From Ustulina deusta (taxonomy: Eukaryota; Ascomycota; Sordariomycetes; Xylariales; Xylariaceae): a DNA stretch of 64,000 nt. The stretch's first letter is position 1, and each line of letters starts with the position of its first letter. The translations under genes were made by a program, and so were the position numbers. Below, piece by piece: positions 12,789 through 23,302 of this stretch. Below the pieces are notes generated by a model. That model was not told the DNA's origin and did no database searches. It was given only the letters and a program-made list of their open reading frames with translations. The stretch covers positions 131,501 to 195,500 of the forward strand of contig JAJNNX010000064.1 in NCBI GenBank assembly GCA_023159155.1, in the 5' to 3' direction.

Positions 12789-13561
12789 ATGAACAACATG
12801 AGTAATCGACCTCTTAAGGTCCATATTATTGGTGCTGGCATGTGATGAAGCAGAGCGAGTGGGATGTCTAGACAGGCAATTATGGCTATGGAGCGGCTGC
12901 TCGTATCGCACCGAATCCTCATCACGCGCTCTATATATATGATATTCATACGGTATTTGGCCTATGTGTTCAAGATACTCTCTAAATAACTTTGCATTCT
13001 TACTGGGTAGCAGATATCTGTGTATAATCAAGATGGGTCATTGTGTACGGAACCTAAAACAAGAGCTGATCATCTCTACTTGCGCTCACGAGCTTTCTGG
13101 AGAGGTTTCTCCTGCAATGTGCTAATATTAAGTCTCGTCAAGATGGTGGGCCTACGCACACTTTTGGATATTTGAACGCATCCCGTATTGGACACACAGG
13201 CGGCTTTTACTCCTCGCAAATGCTGTTCATCCCTTTTTGCGTCCTAAGCTAACTATCTAATAAGAACATGAGTAGGATGAGCACTAATAGGTATCACAGG
13301 TTAAGGACAAGGTTGTAATACTCTCCCACACGTATGTAAAACTTTCAGACAAAAACTGAACAACTCGCAGCTGCAGTCACAATGGAGGATGTAATGTCGT
13401 TGGTAGTGTTGATACTACAGGGGGCTTTACCAGATGGGATACCCGAGCACTTAGCTTTGTATCAGAAAGTCTGAGACAAGAGAGCACGCCTAACTCAAGA
13501 AGTATCTGGACTGGAGGGTGCTGACCTGGCGTACAGGACTAAAACCTTCAGCTGTGAGTAA
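12789..13561 (+). pseudogene. Decayed FAD-dependent monooxygenase gene
   Basis: At 12789 an ATG opens a short frame ending in RPLKVHIIGAGM, the start of the FAD-binding beta-alpha-beta fold (GxGxxG) of salicylate-hydroxylase-type monooxygenases, but it stops at once. About 590 bp later, from 13382, a frame reads GIPEHLALYQKV, then a stop, then DKRARLTQEVSG, which matches the C-terminal 'YexiRkpRa' helix of the same family. The stop TGA (13472-13474) sits where family members usually have Arg, so it fits a CGA-to-TGA change. Between these ends only scattered coding-like words in different frames are seen. The gene is therefore broken by stops and probably frameshifts. No neighbouring intact partner points to a pathway. 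Confidence 0.5.
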
Positions 13562-16350
13562 TAGTGAGTAGAAATTAGTCAGGTCGTGTTCGCATTCAAC
13601 AGCCTATGGACATCAAGACGCTAATACTGCGCGCCCTCACAAGACATGCAAGCCTAAGTAGTGAGTAAACACACATTAATACCGAAGTCTCCTTAATAAA
13701 TTACAAGTTAATCGTCTTATTTTATGGCCACTCGACCAACATATAGATAACTACCTGCAAAGGCCGTGTATGATACTACCTACCGGTTTCGTGGATAGAC
13801 TAGGAAACCCTGTAATCTTTCTGGGATCAAGACTTTCCAATTCTGCGGACACCACTCCACTCACTCCCCAGTCAGGCATGCGACTTCTCCGGTGAAGTGA
13901 GAATAAATGTTCGGTAGACTCTGGAGTCGCGAACTCTCTTGCTCTTGGCTTGTGTGATACTGACTCAATGCTGTCTAATTGACTCGCTATGTGTGCACTT
14001 ATTCATCTATGTAAAAACACGAAATACCTGGCTCATAAACCGTTGGCCGTAACTGAGCGCCTGTAGGAAATACAGCACTATGTAGCCAAAGGTGGAAGCT
14101 GAGAGTTTATTGTATCGTGTAAGTAGGGAGAGCAGAATAGTGTAGACTACACTACAGCGTGAAGACAAAGAGATGATTGTGAAAATAGAAAAGGGCCCCA
14201 ACAATCACAACAAACAGGTGGAATACCAACTACTCACACTAAGACTGCACATTGGGATCCATGCCAAACCTTCGATTCGAACTTATTAGAGTAAATATAG
14301 AGTAGGAAATAGTGTCACTGATGGCGTTATAGATCTTACAACAAGAGTATTGTCTCCTACGGACACCATAATAGTAAAAACGCGAATATGTTGAATCATA
14401 TTCAAGAAAAAGATCGGCTGTTTGCTCGGGGCATTCGCATTCGTGCAAGGCAGTAGGCGTCGATTTCCCGGTTTCAATTCTGATCCTGTTCTTAATCTTG
14501 GGGGAGAGGAAAATCATTGCACCAGGGGGCCAGGAATTTAGTATATACATATCAGTGTGACTATCACCCTGAAATAACTCTGGTCATATGCCAGAAGGAA
14601 GAATGGTCACCGGGTATCCATTTCAGCGTGCTACAAATACAAGTGGCAACGCCAGTATTGTGGCTAGGGTAACACAGAATGCGAGGATTTTCAGCTGGTT
14701 CGCATTACGTACCTCCTTGCGGGTGGGCTTCTTCTGCCTCCTTACATGTACCCAGGCGCAAACACCTCGATATAACCCGTTTACTTCGGAGAAAATATGA
14801 AGGATTGTATTTTGTTGGATAGGCGTATCCAGGCACATCAGTCTCAATTGAACATTAAACTTTTGATTTGGCGTAATAGAAAAAAGGCCACAGGCAGCTT
14901 CGTGCTAGATATATGTGACGGAAAAACGACGCTGTTAATCAACCATCTGGATTAACAGTATATAAGGCACGCTACGCTACGTCACAATATAATAATGACT
15001 ATATTCGCATTTATAAAGACGACCTTCTTGTTTTTTACCTCAGACTATACAACCTCCCTATGTGTCCAAAGCCACAACTACAAGATTATAAAGCGTGATA
15101 TACCTGCCTGTGTACTACGTATATAGCAGAACCTATAGGCTGTACAGTACTTCGTATCGTTTACACGAAGCGAGAAGGCGGGGACACGCTAAAGTGGTGC
15201 ACAGTGACGGCTTGTATCAAGTTGAGACTATGATCCCGCTAGTGTAGACCTCACGGGGGGGAAGCCGCTTGGCATGTAGTGTCGTCTTCACTGCACCCTC
15301 CACTACCTAGTCTAGTATCTGTGGCGGCCACTAACAAGCACAAGGCCTATCTAATTGATGATGCGATCTTGGGGCAGAAGAATGCCGCCTTACAAGGCAC
15401 AGCAAGGCAGGAGAAGTGTAAGAAAAGGAGGCTGACCACAGGTCAACAACGAACAGCGTCTTCTTGCCATGGTCTACACAAGTTTTACCCCAACTAAGTC
15501 GTGTGACCTAGTGATGTAATTAGCATACATGGGTACTTATCTTGTACTGTTTGTATATAGTCTAGGGACATTGCAGTGTATACCAAGTCCTAAGTGTTGT
15601 TCCCAGAACTTATAGTGGCAGCCAGTAAAAAAACGCGTCAGTTTTACACTTGGCACGCTAGACGAAGAGCCACAAATAAGGTGAGAGAGCACATGGGGCC
15701 TTTTGGGGTCAGGGACGCTAGTGTTTTAAGCCCCAGGCACAGACCTTTGATTGGTTGAAAATTGCCATCACACTACAGGACGGTAGGCATCTGAATGACC
15801 CTGGAAAGACTTGCGCCGGCGTACTGGGGACGGACTGCTGGGTTCTGGCTTGGCCCGACTGCGCCTAGTCTACATAGGGAGGTACCTAGTGCAAGGTAGG
15901 TAGGTGTAGCAGCTTTCTTTCTGCAAGCAAATCGAATCGTCCTACATGCACTACCTCACACTCCGTATACAGAGGTAGGTGTGATAGATGGGATGGCAAC
16001 ACCAACTATCCGATTGTATCATCTAGGTGACCTCTGCCCTTTTATTCCGGGTCTGCTATTTAAATTTACATAGCTATGTGCAGTGCAAACAATAAGCAAT
16101 CGGGGAACGAACACTGAAGTACATAGGTAGGAAGTTGTCATTTTCAACCTGGTGGATGTTTAATGGGGTGCTTTCCAGGTTCATCCTCCCGCCCAGTTAC
16201 CGATTACAGTAATTCATTAACTTATGAGCGAATAATTGGACAGCTGGATCTGTCAGGGGCGAACAAGTCGGTCCCTGTTTAATCAAACTGCCTACCTAAC
16301 TTAGTACGCAATGTTCACTACTTACGGACTCACCTACCAACTAACCTTAG
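13562..16350. other. Gene-free stretch
   Basis: No gene is supported. Open frames are short and unrelated to one another. Minus-strand frames at 14239-14550 and 14623-14847 (the latter ending in a hydrophobic stretch LKILAFCVTLATILALPLVF) could be remnants of a small membrane-protein gene, but lack linking splice sites that I could defend. TAGGTAGG/CCTACCT words occur at 15880-15990. Confidence 0.4.
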
Positions 16351-18258
16351 CAAACAACGCCTTCTCTTTCTTATCTCTTCCATAGTGTAGTTTATATCTC
16401 CTTATCCATTCAGTACTGGCATACTAGGTAGGGAGGTATCCTTTTCCACCTGCTCCATCTCGCCTCTCGTTCCGCTGCTATTCCTGACGGCCAGATTCGT
16501 CTTCGGTAGATCCCGCCACACTGGCTGCTGCTTGATCCTACGATCGATCTTACACTACAACTCCTCACATCAGTTTCTCTGGCTAGATTCCACTTGTCTC
16601 TCTTTCCCCTGTCTGCTGTTGGCCTGATCCAGCTCTGCCCTGCACGCTCCCAACTTCCCGTCAAAGGTTTTGTTCTTCTTCAACTCGGGCACAGGCTGTT
16701 GTATTGCGATTGCGATTAAACGCATTCGTACCTCGATCACTCATTTTATTTTACTTCTTTTAACCCTTGTTATTCGTCATCAACTCATCCGAGTTGTCTC
16801 GACGGCATTGTCTGCGATTTACTCTCTTTCGCACTCCTTCCTCGCTCCCGCTCTCATTGTCTTCTGAGAAGGCAACCGGCCCTCGCTTCGGAAATTTCCC
16901 ATCTCACGATCACAAGCAGAACAGCACAACTCTAGACCTCCCGATACTGTGGCTCGCCTGATTGTCGATGTGACCATCGGGCCCAATACAATCCCACTCG
17001 ACAATAAGCCTGAAGTGCTCTGTGCCGTCCCCGTTCAGTGGTCCGGCTGTTCCATCCACACTTGAAACGTGAAAGGTGCCTGAGTAACAGCGCTGCCCCT
17101 CTCCTTCTCTTCCGCTTGGGTATCGGTGTGCTGTGCGACCACTGTTGATTGCGGGCTCTCAGTTGGTCGGCTTCTACCTAGTCTTTTTATTCGTGCAGGT
17201 GCCCAAGGCATCGCGTTCATCTTCCTGGTGTTCAACGACGAACACAAGCCAGCAGCTACGGTACCGCTTCGAGGACCGACGCGCTCTCTTCAACGCCATC
17301 CACTGCCGGATTGGGATTGCGCGAAACAACCGACAACCGGTAACACCCAGGAGGGCAGAGTGTGTCGGACGTGTCAGAGCATCAAAAGTAGTGTAGGTAC
17401 GTCGTTTTTCTCCTTCACACCCTAGTCCGTATTTGTGATTATCCTGTTTCGGCCCGCTTCGTCATCACCCTCCTGTGGTGAAGGAACCTACTGTACCATA
17501 CCCAAGAGTAAGGGGTGTCTTGTAGTGCACATGAGCCGGGGTCCTTGGCTGCAGTCGGGTGTCAGGGTCGTATTCTGCATCTGCATCTGTATTCTGCAGT
17601 TCAAGCTGCATTCTGTATCGTACCATCCTTCATGCATCGGTTGGAGTCATTCACCCATTGTACATCCCCTCTCCGACCTCGATTCCCTTCCTAGTTCTAT
17701 TCCCCGCGTGCGTGTTTGTGCATACCCTCACGCATAATTCCATCTTTGATTCTTGCACTAAACTAACTAATGGTCCATAGTCTGCTGCGCTGCTCAGGAC
17801 AAAAGTATTGTGTTTTTACTGTACATCATTTTTTCGCATTGTCAACTCGATACCAATTGCCACTGTTTCTATAGTCATACTCACCGATGGAATGTTTTGC
17901 GGAACTGCAAACTCGTGTTTAGGATATAGATTCAAGACGACACGTTCCACGACTTAAGTCCGATTGTACAATATTCCCCTCCCGATCTCTCTATTCCATT
18001 CGCTTTCGTACAGGCGCAAGGCCTGTCTTAGACCAGTTCCCCTTGGATCTTCTCCTGTACGGCTTCAACGACTCACGCGCTTGCATATTTTTTTTGGCTG
18101 CCGGCATTTCCAGAGCTTAGGTTTCAGATACAAGCTGAGATATACGTATACACCTGGTATAGTGCACTCAACCTTGGAAGAGAGTGTGATGAACTAGACA
18201 ACACGTGGGATGTCAATGATTCATTCGGGACCACAGAAGCTTTGAAATCACGGCTTCA
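16350..18258 (+). promoter_or_regulatory. Long pyrimidine-rich leader or promoter of the EGF-module gene
   Basis: About 1.9 kb before the ATG at 18259 is dominated by C/T runs on the plus strand and has many short upstream ATG frames. In Pezizomycotina such CT-rich stretches mark transcription start regions and long 5' untranslated leaders of regulated membrane and signalling genes. The exact start and any leader introns cannot be read. Confidence 0.4.
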
Positions 18259-20838
18259 ATGAGTCAACCTGAAAATGCGAGAAGTATGGATGAATCATCA
18301 AGGATGGGAGGGTCGGTCAAGAGAGCGAGAGAACGAGCTCAAGATGGCTTACCTAGGACATTACCTCCGCCTATGCAAGACCCCTCGACGGTAGCTGGAC
18401 GGCCACAAGCGCTCGCCGGACGACAACTGAAAGATGGGACGATTGGTATGGCGATTTCAAGGCCGATGCCAGTCCCTCAGTGGCCACTCGCCGGCCCTGT
18501 TGAGTCTCCAGCTTCTGTAGACTCTGAACCCTATAGGCCTCCTCCCGGAAGGTCACAGCCACCACAACGCCCCCCTCGACCTAGCAGAGTACCTTCGATT
18601 TTAGACAGTTCTCGTGTTCAAGACCCAACACCTACTTTCCAGTATGTACCTCAGAGTACAGGGAGTCTAGAACTCTTAACTCCGGAGACACCGGTTACTC
18701 AATCCTCTCGACCATCAACCTTTTCGTCAGTTGGATCGATACCGGACTTTCCTCTGCCCGTGGCCACACCTAGTGCAAGGCGTAGTGTAAATCTTGGCCC
18801 TCCGCCATCTTCGCGAAGAGGCGCTTCGTCGTTCTATTCTACTGCTTCTTTCGTTTCTCCTATTCCAGAAGAGAGCCCGAGGATACGGTCATATACCTCC
18901 TACGCCTCAAGCGCCGCGATCCCGGAGAGCTTCGGTAGCCTGTCGCCAGGTAGCCAAAACGATCTATACTTTGACGAGACGATAGTGGAAGAGTCGTTTA
19001 TCAGTGATGACGCAGATGATAGCCGCTTGGTTAGGAGTGCAAGTGTAGGGAAAAGGGGGAGACCGTCTCTCGTCACCACTAAAGCTCCTGATAGATCGCC
19101 CTCAGCATCACAGCGACCCGCGCCAAAACCTATACAAAGTAGCCCATTTGCTAGCGGTACTGGTTACGTTGATGGTTCATCCAGTTCCTCAGCACAAACT
19201 ACCGCCAAGAACTCCGGAGGCCCAGGCTTGACTACTAACAGCATGTTAAATGCTTTTGAAAGCGCCAGTGCAACAGATCCATCGACGGTGCCGAGAATGG
19301 ACCCGCAATTGAAACCTTCGAGGTTGTCTGGCCTCCGGCGACCACCGCGTCTTGATATAGATGCAGTCCGAACAGCCGAAGCCCGAGGCAGTCTTACTAG
19401 TTTGCCAGACTTGATTCGACGAGCAACTAGACTTGCTACCATGATGGATAGAGGGAAAAGACCTGCCAGTCGTTTTGACGATCTCGACTTTCCAGCAGAG
19501 ATATATGGCATGGATACAGAGAAAAACGACTATTGTTCGTACTATAAGGACATTCCGGTGAGACGCTCGCTAACAAGTTCAACAGATGAGTTAGACAAAC
19601 ACCAGTCAGGCTTGTCAGACATGCTCGCTGCATTCCCCCCTCCTGCGAGTCGACGTAGCATGCGGCAAAGTATTGCTTCGTGGCCACTACCTCGACTCGC
19701 TTCACGTACACCAACCAGTCTAGGAGAAGAACCTGCAAGCGTGGATGGGTCTAAAAATCCCAAAAGCCGCCGGCGGTGTTGTGGTCTTCCCCTCTGGGGA
19801 TTCTTGCTCATCGTCTTCCTTCTCATCGCCATTATCGTTGCTGCTGTCGTCGTCCCCGTCGAACTTCTTGTAAACAAGAAGGACAACGCGAAGCCGGCGC
19901 AAAACTGCATGCAGGAGCTACCATGTGCTAATGGCGGGACAAGCGTCGTCACCCAAGGTGTGTGTTCTTGCATCTGCTCCAATGGTTTCATTGGAAAAAC
20001 CTGCACAGTTCCCGCGGCACAAGGCTGCACAACGACAACACTTGAAACAGAAGACGGTACCAGGATTAGCAATGTCACAATCGGGCAGGCAATCCCGAGA
20101 CTCGTGCTTGAAGCACAGACAAATTTTTCCATTCCCCTCAGCGCGACTTCCATCATCTCGAAGTTTAGCTCGGCTGGGCTCTCTTGTAATGCCGAGAATG
20201 CATTGGTCACGTTCGATGGAGTATCGCTCCGCATGCTAGATAACCAAGGGAAAAGTGTTGATCTCAGTGGTGATGGATCTCCTGCGCTGGCTGCAGCAGC
20301 CGGTAGTTCGGCTGATAATGATATCACGCTCACTCTTCTCCCTGGAATTGATGCTACCATCACCCTCGATGCACCAGTAGGAACTGGTCATATATTCGTG
20401 ACCACAATCACCATCAGTGTCACTTCACAAACTGGATACCCAACCATCGACCCTTCGACATCTACCACCCCATCAACAACTTCATCCATCACGTCTCAGC
20501 CAAGCAGTACGTCAAGCAGTACATCGAGCAAAACAACGAGCAACACACCGACCAGGTCAAGCACAACAACCCCTACGGCACAGCCCACGGGTGCTTTCAC
20601 GGTTACTGACAAGGTAGTTGACTTTGCACGTGTAGCGGTTCTTTTCGTCTTACAAGAGAAATCTGTGGACCAAGCATCAACGGCGCAGAATCTCCTGCAA
20701 GAATTCTTCAGCGACGCCGATTCTAACATAACAGCGGATCAAGCACGAAACATCACCATAGGGGACAGCAACTCGGTCGACCTAGTTAATTTATTCGTCG
20801 ATGTCGGCACTGGCAGATTGGGCGGAGGCGACGACTGA
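18259..20838 (+). CDS. Membrane protein with extracellular EGF-like module
   Basis: A single uninterrupted frame of 859 residues. Residues 1 to about 505 are disordered, rich in Ser, Pro and Arg, with no signal peptide. A strong membrane helix follows at about 512-536 (WGFLLIVFLLIAIIVAAVVV), preceded by RRRCC, so the N-terminal part is most likely cytoplasmic and the rest outside. At about 549-582 six cysteines form an EGF-like unit (CMQELPCANGG, then VCSCICSNGFIGKTC). A beta-rich region comes next, then a Ser/Thr stalk at about 727-780, probably O-glycosylated, and a conserved tail (ARVAVLFVLQEKSVDQA, DLVNLFVDVGTG). Proteins of this layout occur across filamentous ascomycetes as unnamed EGF-domain proteins; a role at the cell surface or wall is an inference. 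The gene follows an unusually long CT-rich leader. Confidence 0.88.
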   Translation: MSQPENARSMDESSRMGGSVKRARERAQDGLPRTLPPPMQDPSTVAGRPQALAGRQLKDGTIGMAISRPMPVPQWPLAGPVESPASVDSEPYRPPPGRSQPPQRPPRPSRVPSILDSSRVQDPTPTFQYVPQSTGSLELLTPETPVTQSSRPSTFSSVGSIPDFPLPVATPSARRSVNLGPPPSSRRGASSFYSTASFVSPIPEESPRIRSYTSYASSAAIPESFGSLSPGSQNDLYFDETIVEESFISDDADDSRLVRSASVGKRGRPSLVTTKAPDRSPSASQRPAPKPIQSSPFASGTGYVDGSSSSSAQTTAKNSGGPGLTTNSMLNAFESASATDPSTVPRMDPQLKPSRLSGLRRPPRLDIDAVRTAEARGSLTSLPDLIRRATRLATMMDRGKRPASRFDDLDFPAEIYGMDTEKNDYCSYYKDIPVRRSLTSSTDELDKHQSGLSDMLAAFPPPASRRSMRQSIASWPLPRLASRTPTSLGEEPASVDGSKNPKSRRRCCGLPLWGFLLIVFLLIAIIVAAVVVPVELLVNKKDNAKPAQNCMQELPCANGGTSVVTQGVCSCICSNGFIGKTCTVPAAQGCTTTTLETEDGTRISNVTIGQAIPRLVLEAQTNFSIPLSATSIISKFSSAGLSCNAENALVTFDGVSLRMLDNQGKSVDLSGDGSPALAAAAGSSADNDITLTLLPGIDATITLDAPVGTGHIFVTTITISVTSQTGYPTIDPSTSTTPSTTSSITSQPSSTSSSTSSKTTSNTPTRSSTTTPTAQPTGAFTVTDKVVDFARVAVLFVLQEKSVDQASTAQNLLQEFFSDADSNITADQARNITIGDSNSVDLVNLFVDVGTGRLGGGDD

Positions 20839-21305
20839 GAGAGCATTTAGATTGGATGCGACAGGGTGGCAGCATAATAACGATACCAACTGCTTCCTCC
20901 ATATATACAGGTGTTAGACTGCATGTACGCAAGCCGAGCCGCGGCCTGATTACATTTGGCGTAATTGGAATGGAGCATACTGCTTAGACTTTTGGGCATT
21001 TCAAAGGCGAAGAAGCAAAATTCATAGTACTATCAGGGGGTGGTTAATTACGCGAGATACAGTCGATTGCCTACATTTCCCTTGCCTCAATGTACAAATT
21101 CAATCAGCTCATCGAGCCTGGATGCATTTTGTTGTCTAGTGACTCCAGGAGTTCTTACCTATATATACCCTACATAACCAGGTATGAGGAATGGTGCTGA
21201 GAATAAACACAGCCAGTTAAACTATATGAGACGAACTCGAAGCAAGATAATCGTGATGAAGAGTGTGCCTTGAGTCCAGGTACGTAGTCGTGCCGCAAAA
21301 TCTAA

Positions 21306-21503
21306 CGTGCCAAGACGGTTCTGATGCACACGTCAGGAGAGGAATCGTACAAGGTGGTCATCACTCTGTGGGAGCCCGCCCATGCCCCGTTTCAGAGTCG
21401 TATCGCGCGGTTCAGTGTATCTATTCATCCGTTAGAACATGGACTCAAATGGTCTGATCTGGCCTTCCTAAGGATTTTTATCGGTAAACTAGACGACTGT
21501 GAA
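21306..21503 (+). other. Exon-like fragment, unknown
   Basis: A stop-free frame of 66 codons reads with good amphipathic character (for example SYKVVITLWEPAHAPF and GLKWSDLAFLRIFIGKL) and ends exactly at a GTAAGC donor-like site after a Glu codon at 21501-21503. An ATG lies at 21324. No domain is recognised and no clear acceptor partner is seen downstream, so it may be a relic exon or chance. Confidence 0.2.
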
Positions 21504-22383
21504 GTAAGCTTTAAATAGAATTGGTAAAGAGAGGCCGAAATCAAATAAAGATGAGGTTGAGAGAAAGCCTAAAAGTTATCGTGTATCTGTAAATGCCGTC
21601 CACTCTCTTCCGAATAGAGAATTGGTAAAGCTACAAAAAGTATATAGTAGTTAAGTATAAATATTTGTTAATACCTGCTTAGGTAGCCTTAGTAAGATAG
21701 GTAACATTTGCACTGCCACGAAATCACGCCTCAGCAAACTTGGGATGGGATGCCAAGCTCTTGGACTGATTTGATGTGCCGATAGAGCATGAGAATCCTT
21801 GAGGAGTGCACCTGCGAGGCACTTCTTTTAATGGTACAATCTTGGTCGCAAAAGGCCGAGACATGTCTTGAACTCTGATGACGCGTATTACCACCAACCG
21901 GACATTACTTGCCACGGCCGCTCTGAGGAGTGAGGAAATGAATGATATACCTATTGATGGACTTGGACTTTTTTCTACGTATTTAGCTATATGTTTGACT
22001 GGATGTAGAATGGATGTGGGACTTATATAGGTGGGTGAGAGTAGCACTTATGCAGTGTAGTAGGTATAGTAATAAACATACAGACTACGATCGATATTGT
22101 AGTAAGGCAGCGGATACTGTAGCCAGCTTGACGATGTTCGAAGCAGCATTGGATACGGCGTATGTGCTAAATGTCTGCGAGCGAAGGCGTAGATAATAAA
22201 GGCGCGCAATTGAAGGTCGGAATAAGATACTTTAGGTAAGTACCTACTCGAACAGGCCACTGCAATGTGGGTTTCACGATGCTTTTATTAAATACTACAA
22301 CAGTCGCAAAGGCAGGGTAGAGCACACAACAAAAATAATCTTCTTCTATTGGAACTATTCTTACACACAAATCCCGACAGTAG

Positions 22384-22611
22384 ATCGATAGTGTATTGAA
22401 ATACTTCGACGGGCTGTGCCACTGGGGAGGAATTGTGGTGCCCTTGGACGACCTACTGGAGTTTAGCGTAACTCCTTCGGGGCATGTGATGGAGTTTCGG
22501 CCCCTCAAAGTAAGTTGTTCGGCTTACATTGGTGTAACTAGCACTCTATATTGGTCTCGCTAACCTGATGACATATAGGGCTTTGTGCCAAGAGGGCTGC
22601 TTTGCCCATGA
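22384..22611 (+). other. Two exon-like segments joined by a good intron, unknown
   Basis: After an AG at 22382-22383 a 42-codon frame (including YFDGLCHWGGIVVPLDDLLE and SGHVMEFRPLK) ends at a perfect GTAAGT donor at 22510. A 69-base putative intron with CTAAC and CTGATGAC near its end and an ATAG acceptor leads to a short second segment from 22579 (GFVPRGLLCP) with a stop at 22609-22611. The combination of coding character and all three splice signals suggests the 3' end of a gene or pseudogene whose 5' part is not visible. Confidence 0.28.
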
Positions 22612-23302
22612 GAGGCGTTTCCCATCTCCACAACTTGTCTAAATATAAACACCATAGGATTTTTATAGACGACCACGATGTCACCATAATCCCAATCCTA
22701 ACCATCCGTCTTCTTTGGAGGTGGCAGGTGGGACGACGGTCAGTGGGCTTGGAGACTTGGGATGACCAGATAGAAAAGAATATGGATCCCCCATCTCGGG
22801 GCTGCGTGCAGGACACGAGATGTTCCAACATGTTTCCACCAAACTGAAATGAGTGGGATTGACCTCACCGAGTGAAGAAGAGTCAAAGGAAAGCCATTCG
22901 CACGAAGAGAAGGGACGGTAAGCCTGAAGGGTTAATGAGCTGTTTCGATACAAATTATACGATGAATAACGCATACTATAATATTAATCGGGTACGTGGC
23001 TCCCAGCTCGGCGTGTGCTATTGAAGAGCACTTCGCTCGCTCCATGCGGGAGGGTTGGTCGTGATGTTAACACCGAGGCATCACAGGAAACGGGCGAGGT
23101 GACAGAGTCGCCTGTCATTCCCTTGCTCCTCACGCAGAATTTCCCACGTCCTCAACAGACTTCGCATTCGGCCGCCGGGTCAAAAGGACCAGAACTAGAG
23201 AAATGGAAATCAAGGGTGCCAAAGACGGGGAATTCTCTCTTGGTCCCTAAGCCACTCTTCTCCTCCGAGAAATGCGTCGTGGAGGTAGAACCCATAACCG
23301 CG

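Larger units (their letters stand above)
20839..23302. other. Intergenic stretch with exon-like fragments
   Basis: The first few hundred bases are the 3' region of the EGF-module gene. Two plus-strand segments look like isolated exons (21306-21503 and 22384-22509, described separately). From 22988 the frame of the next gene is already open but has no ATG until 23303. The rest is closed in all frames. Confidence 0.4.

Noticed and set aside
19542..20363. 273-codon minus frame
   Set aside because: Antisense to the EGF-module gene, whose membrane helix and cysteines are clear on plus.
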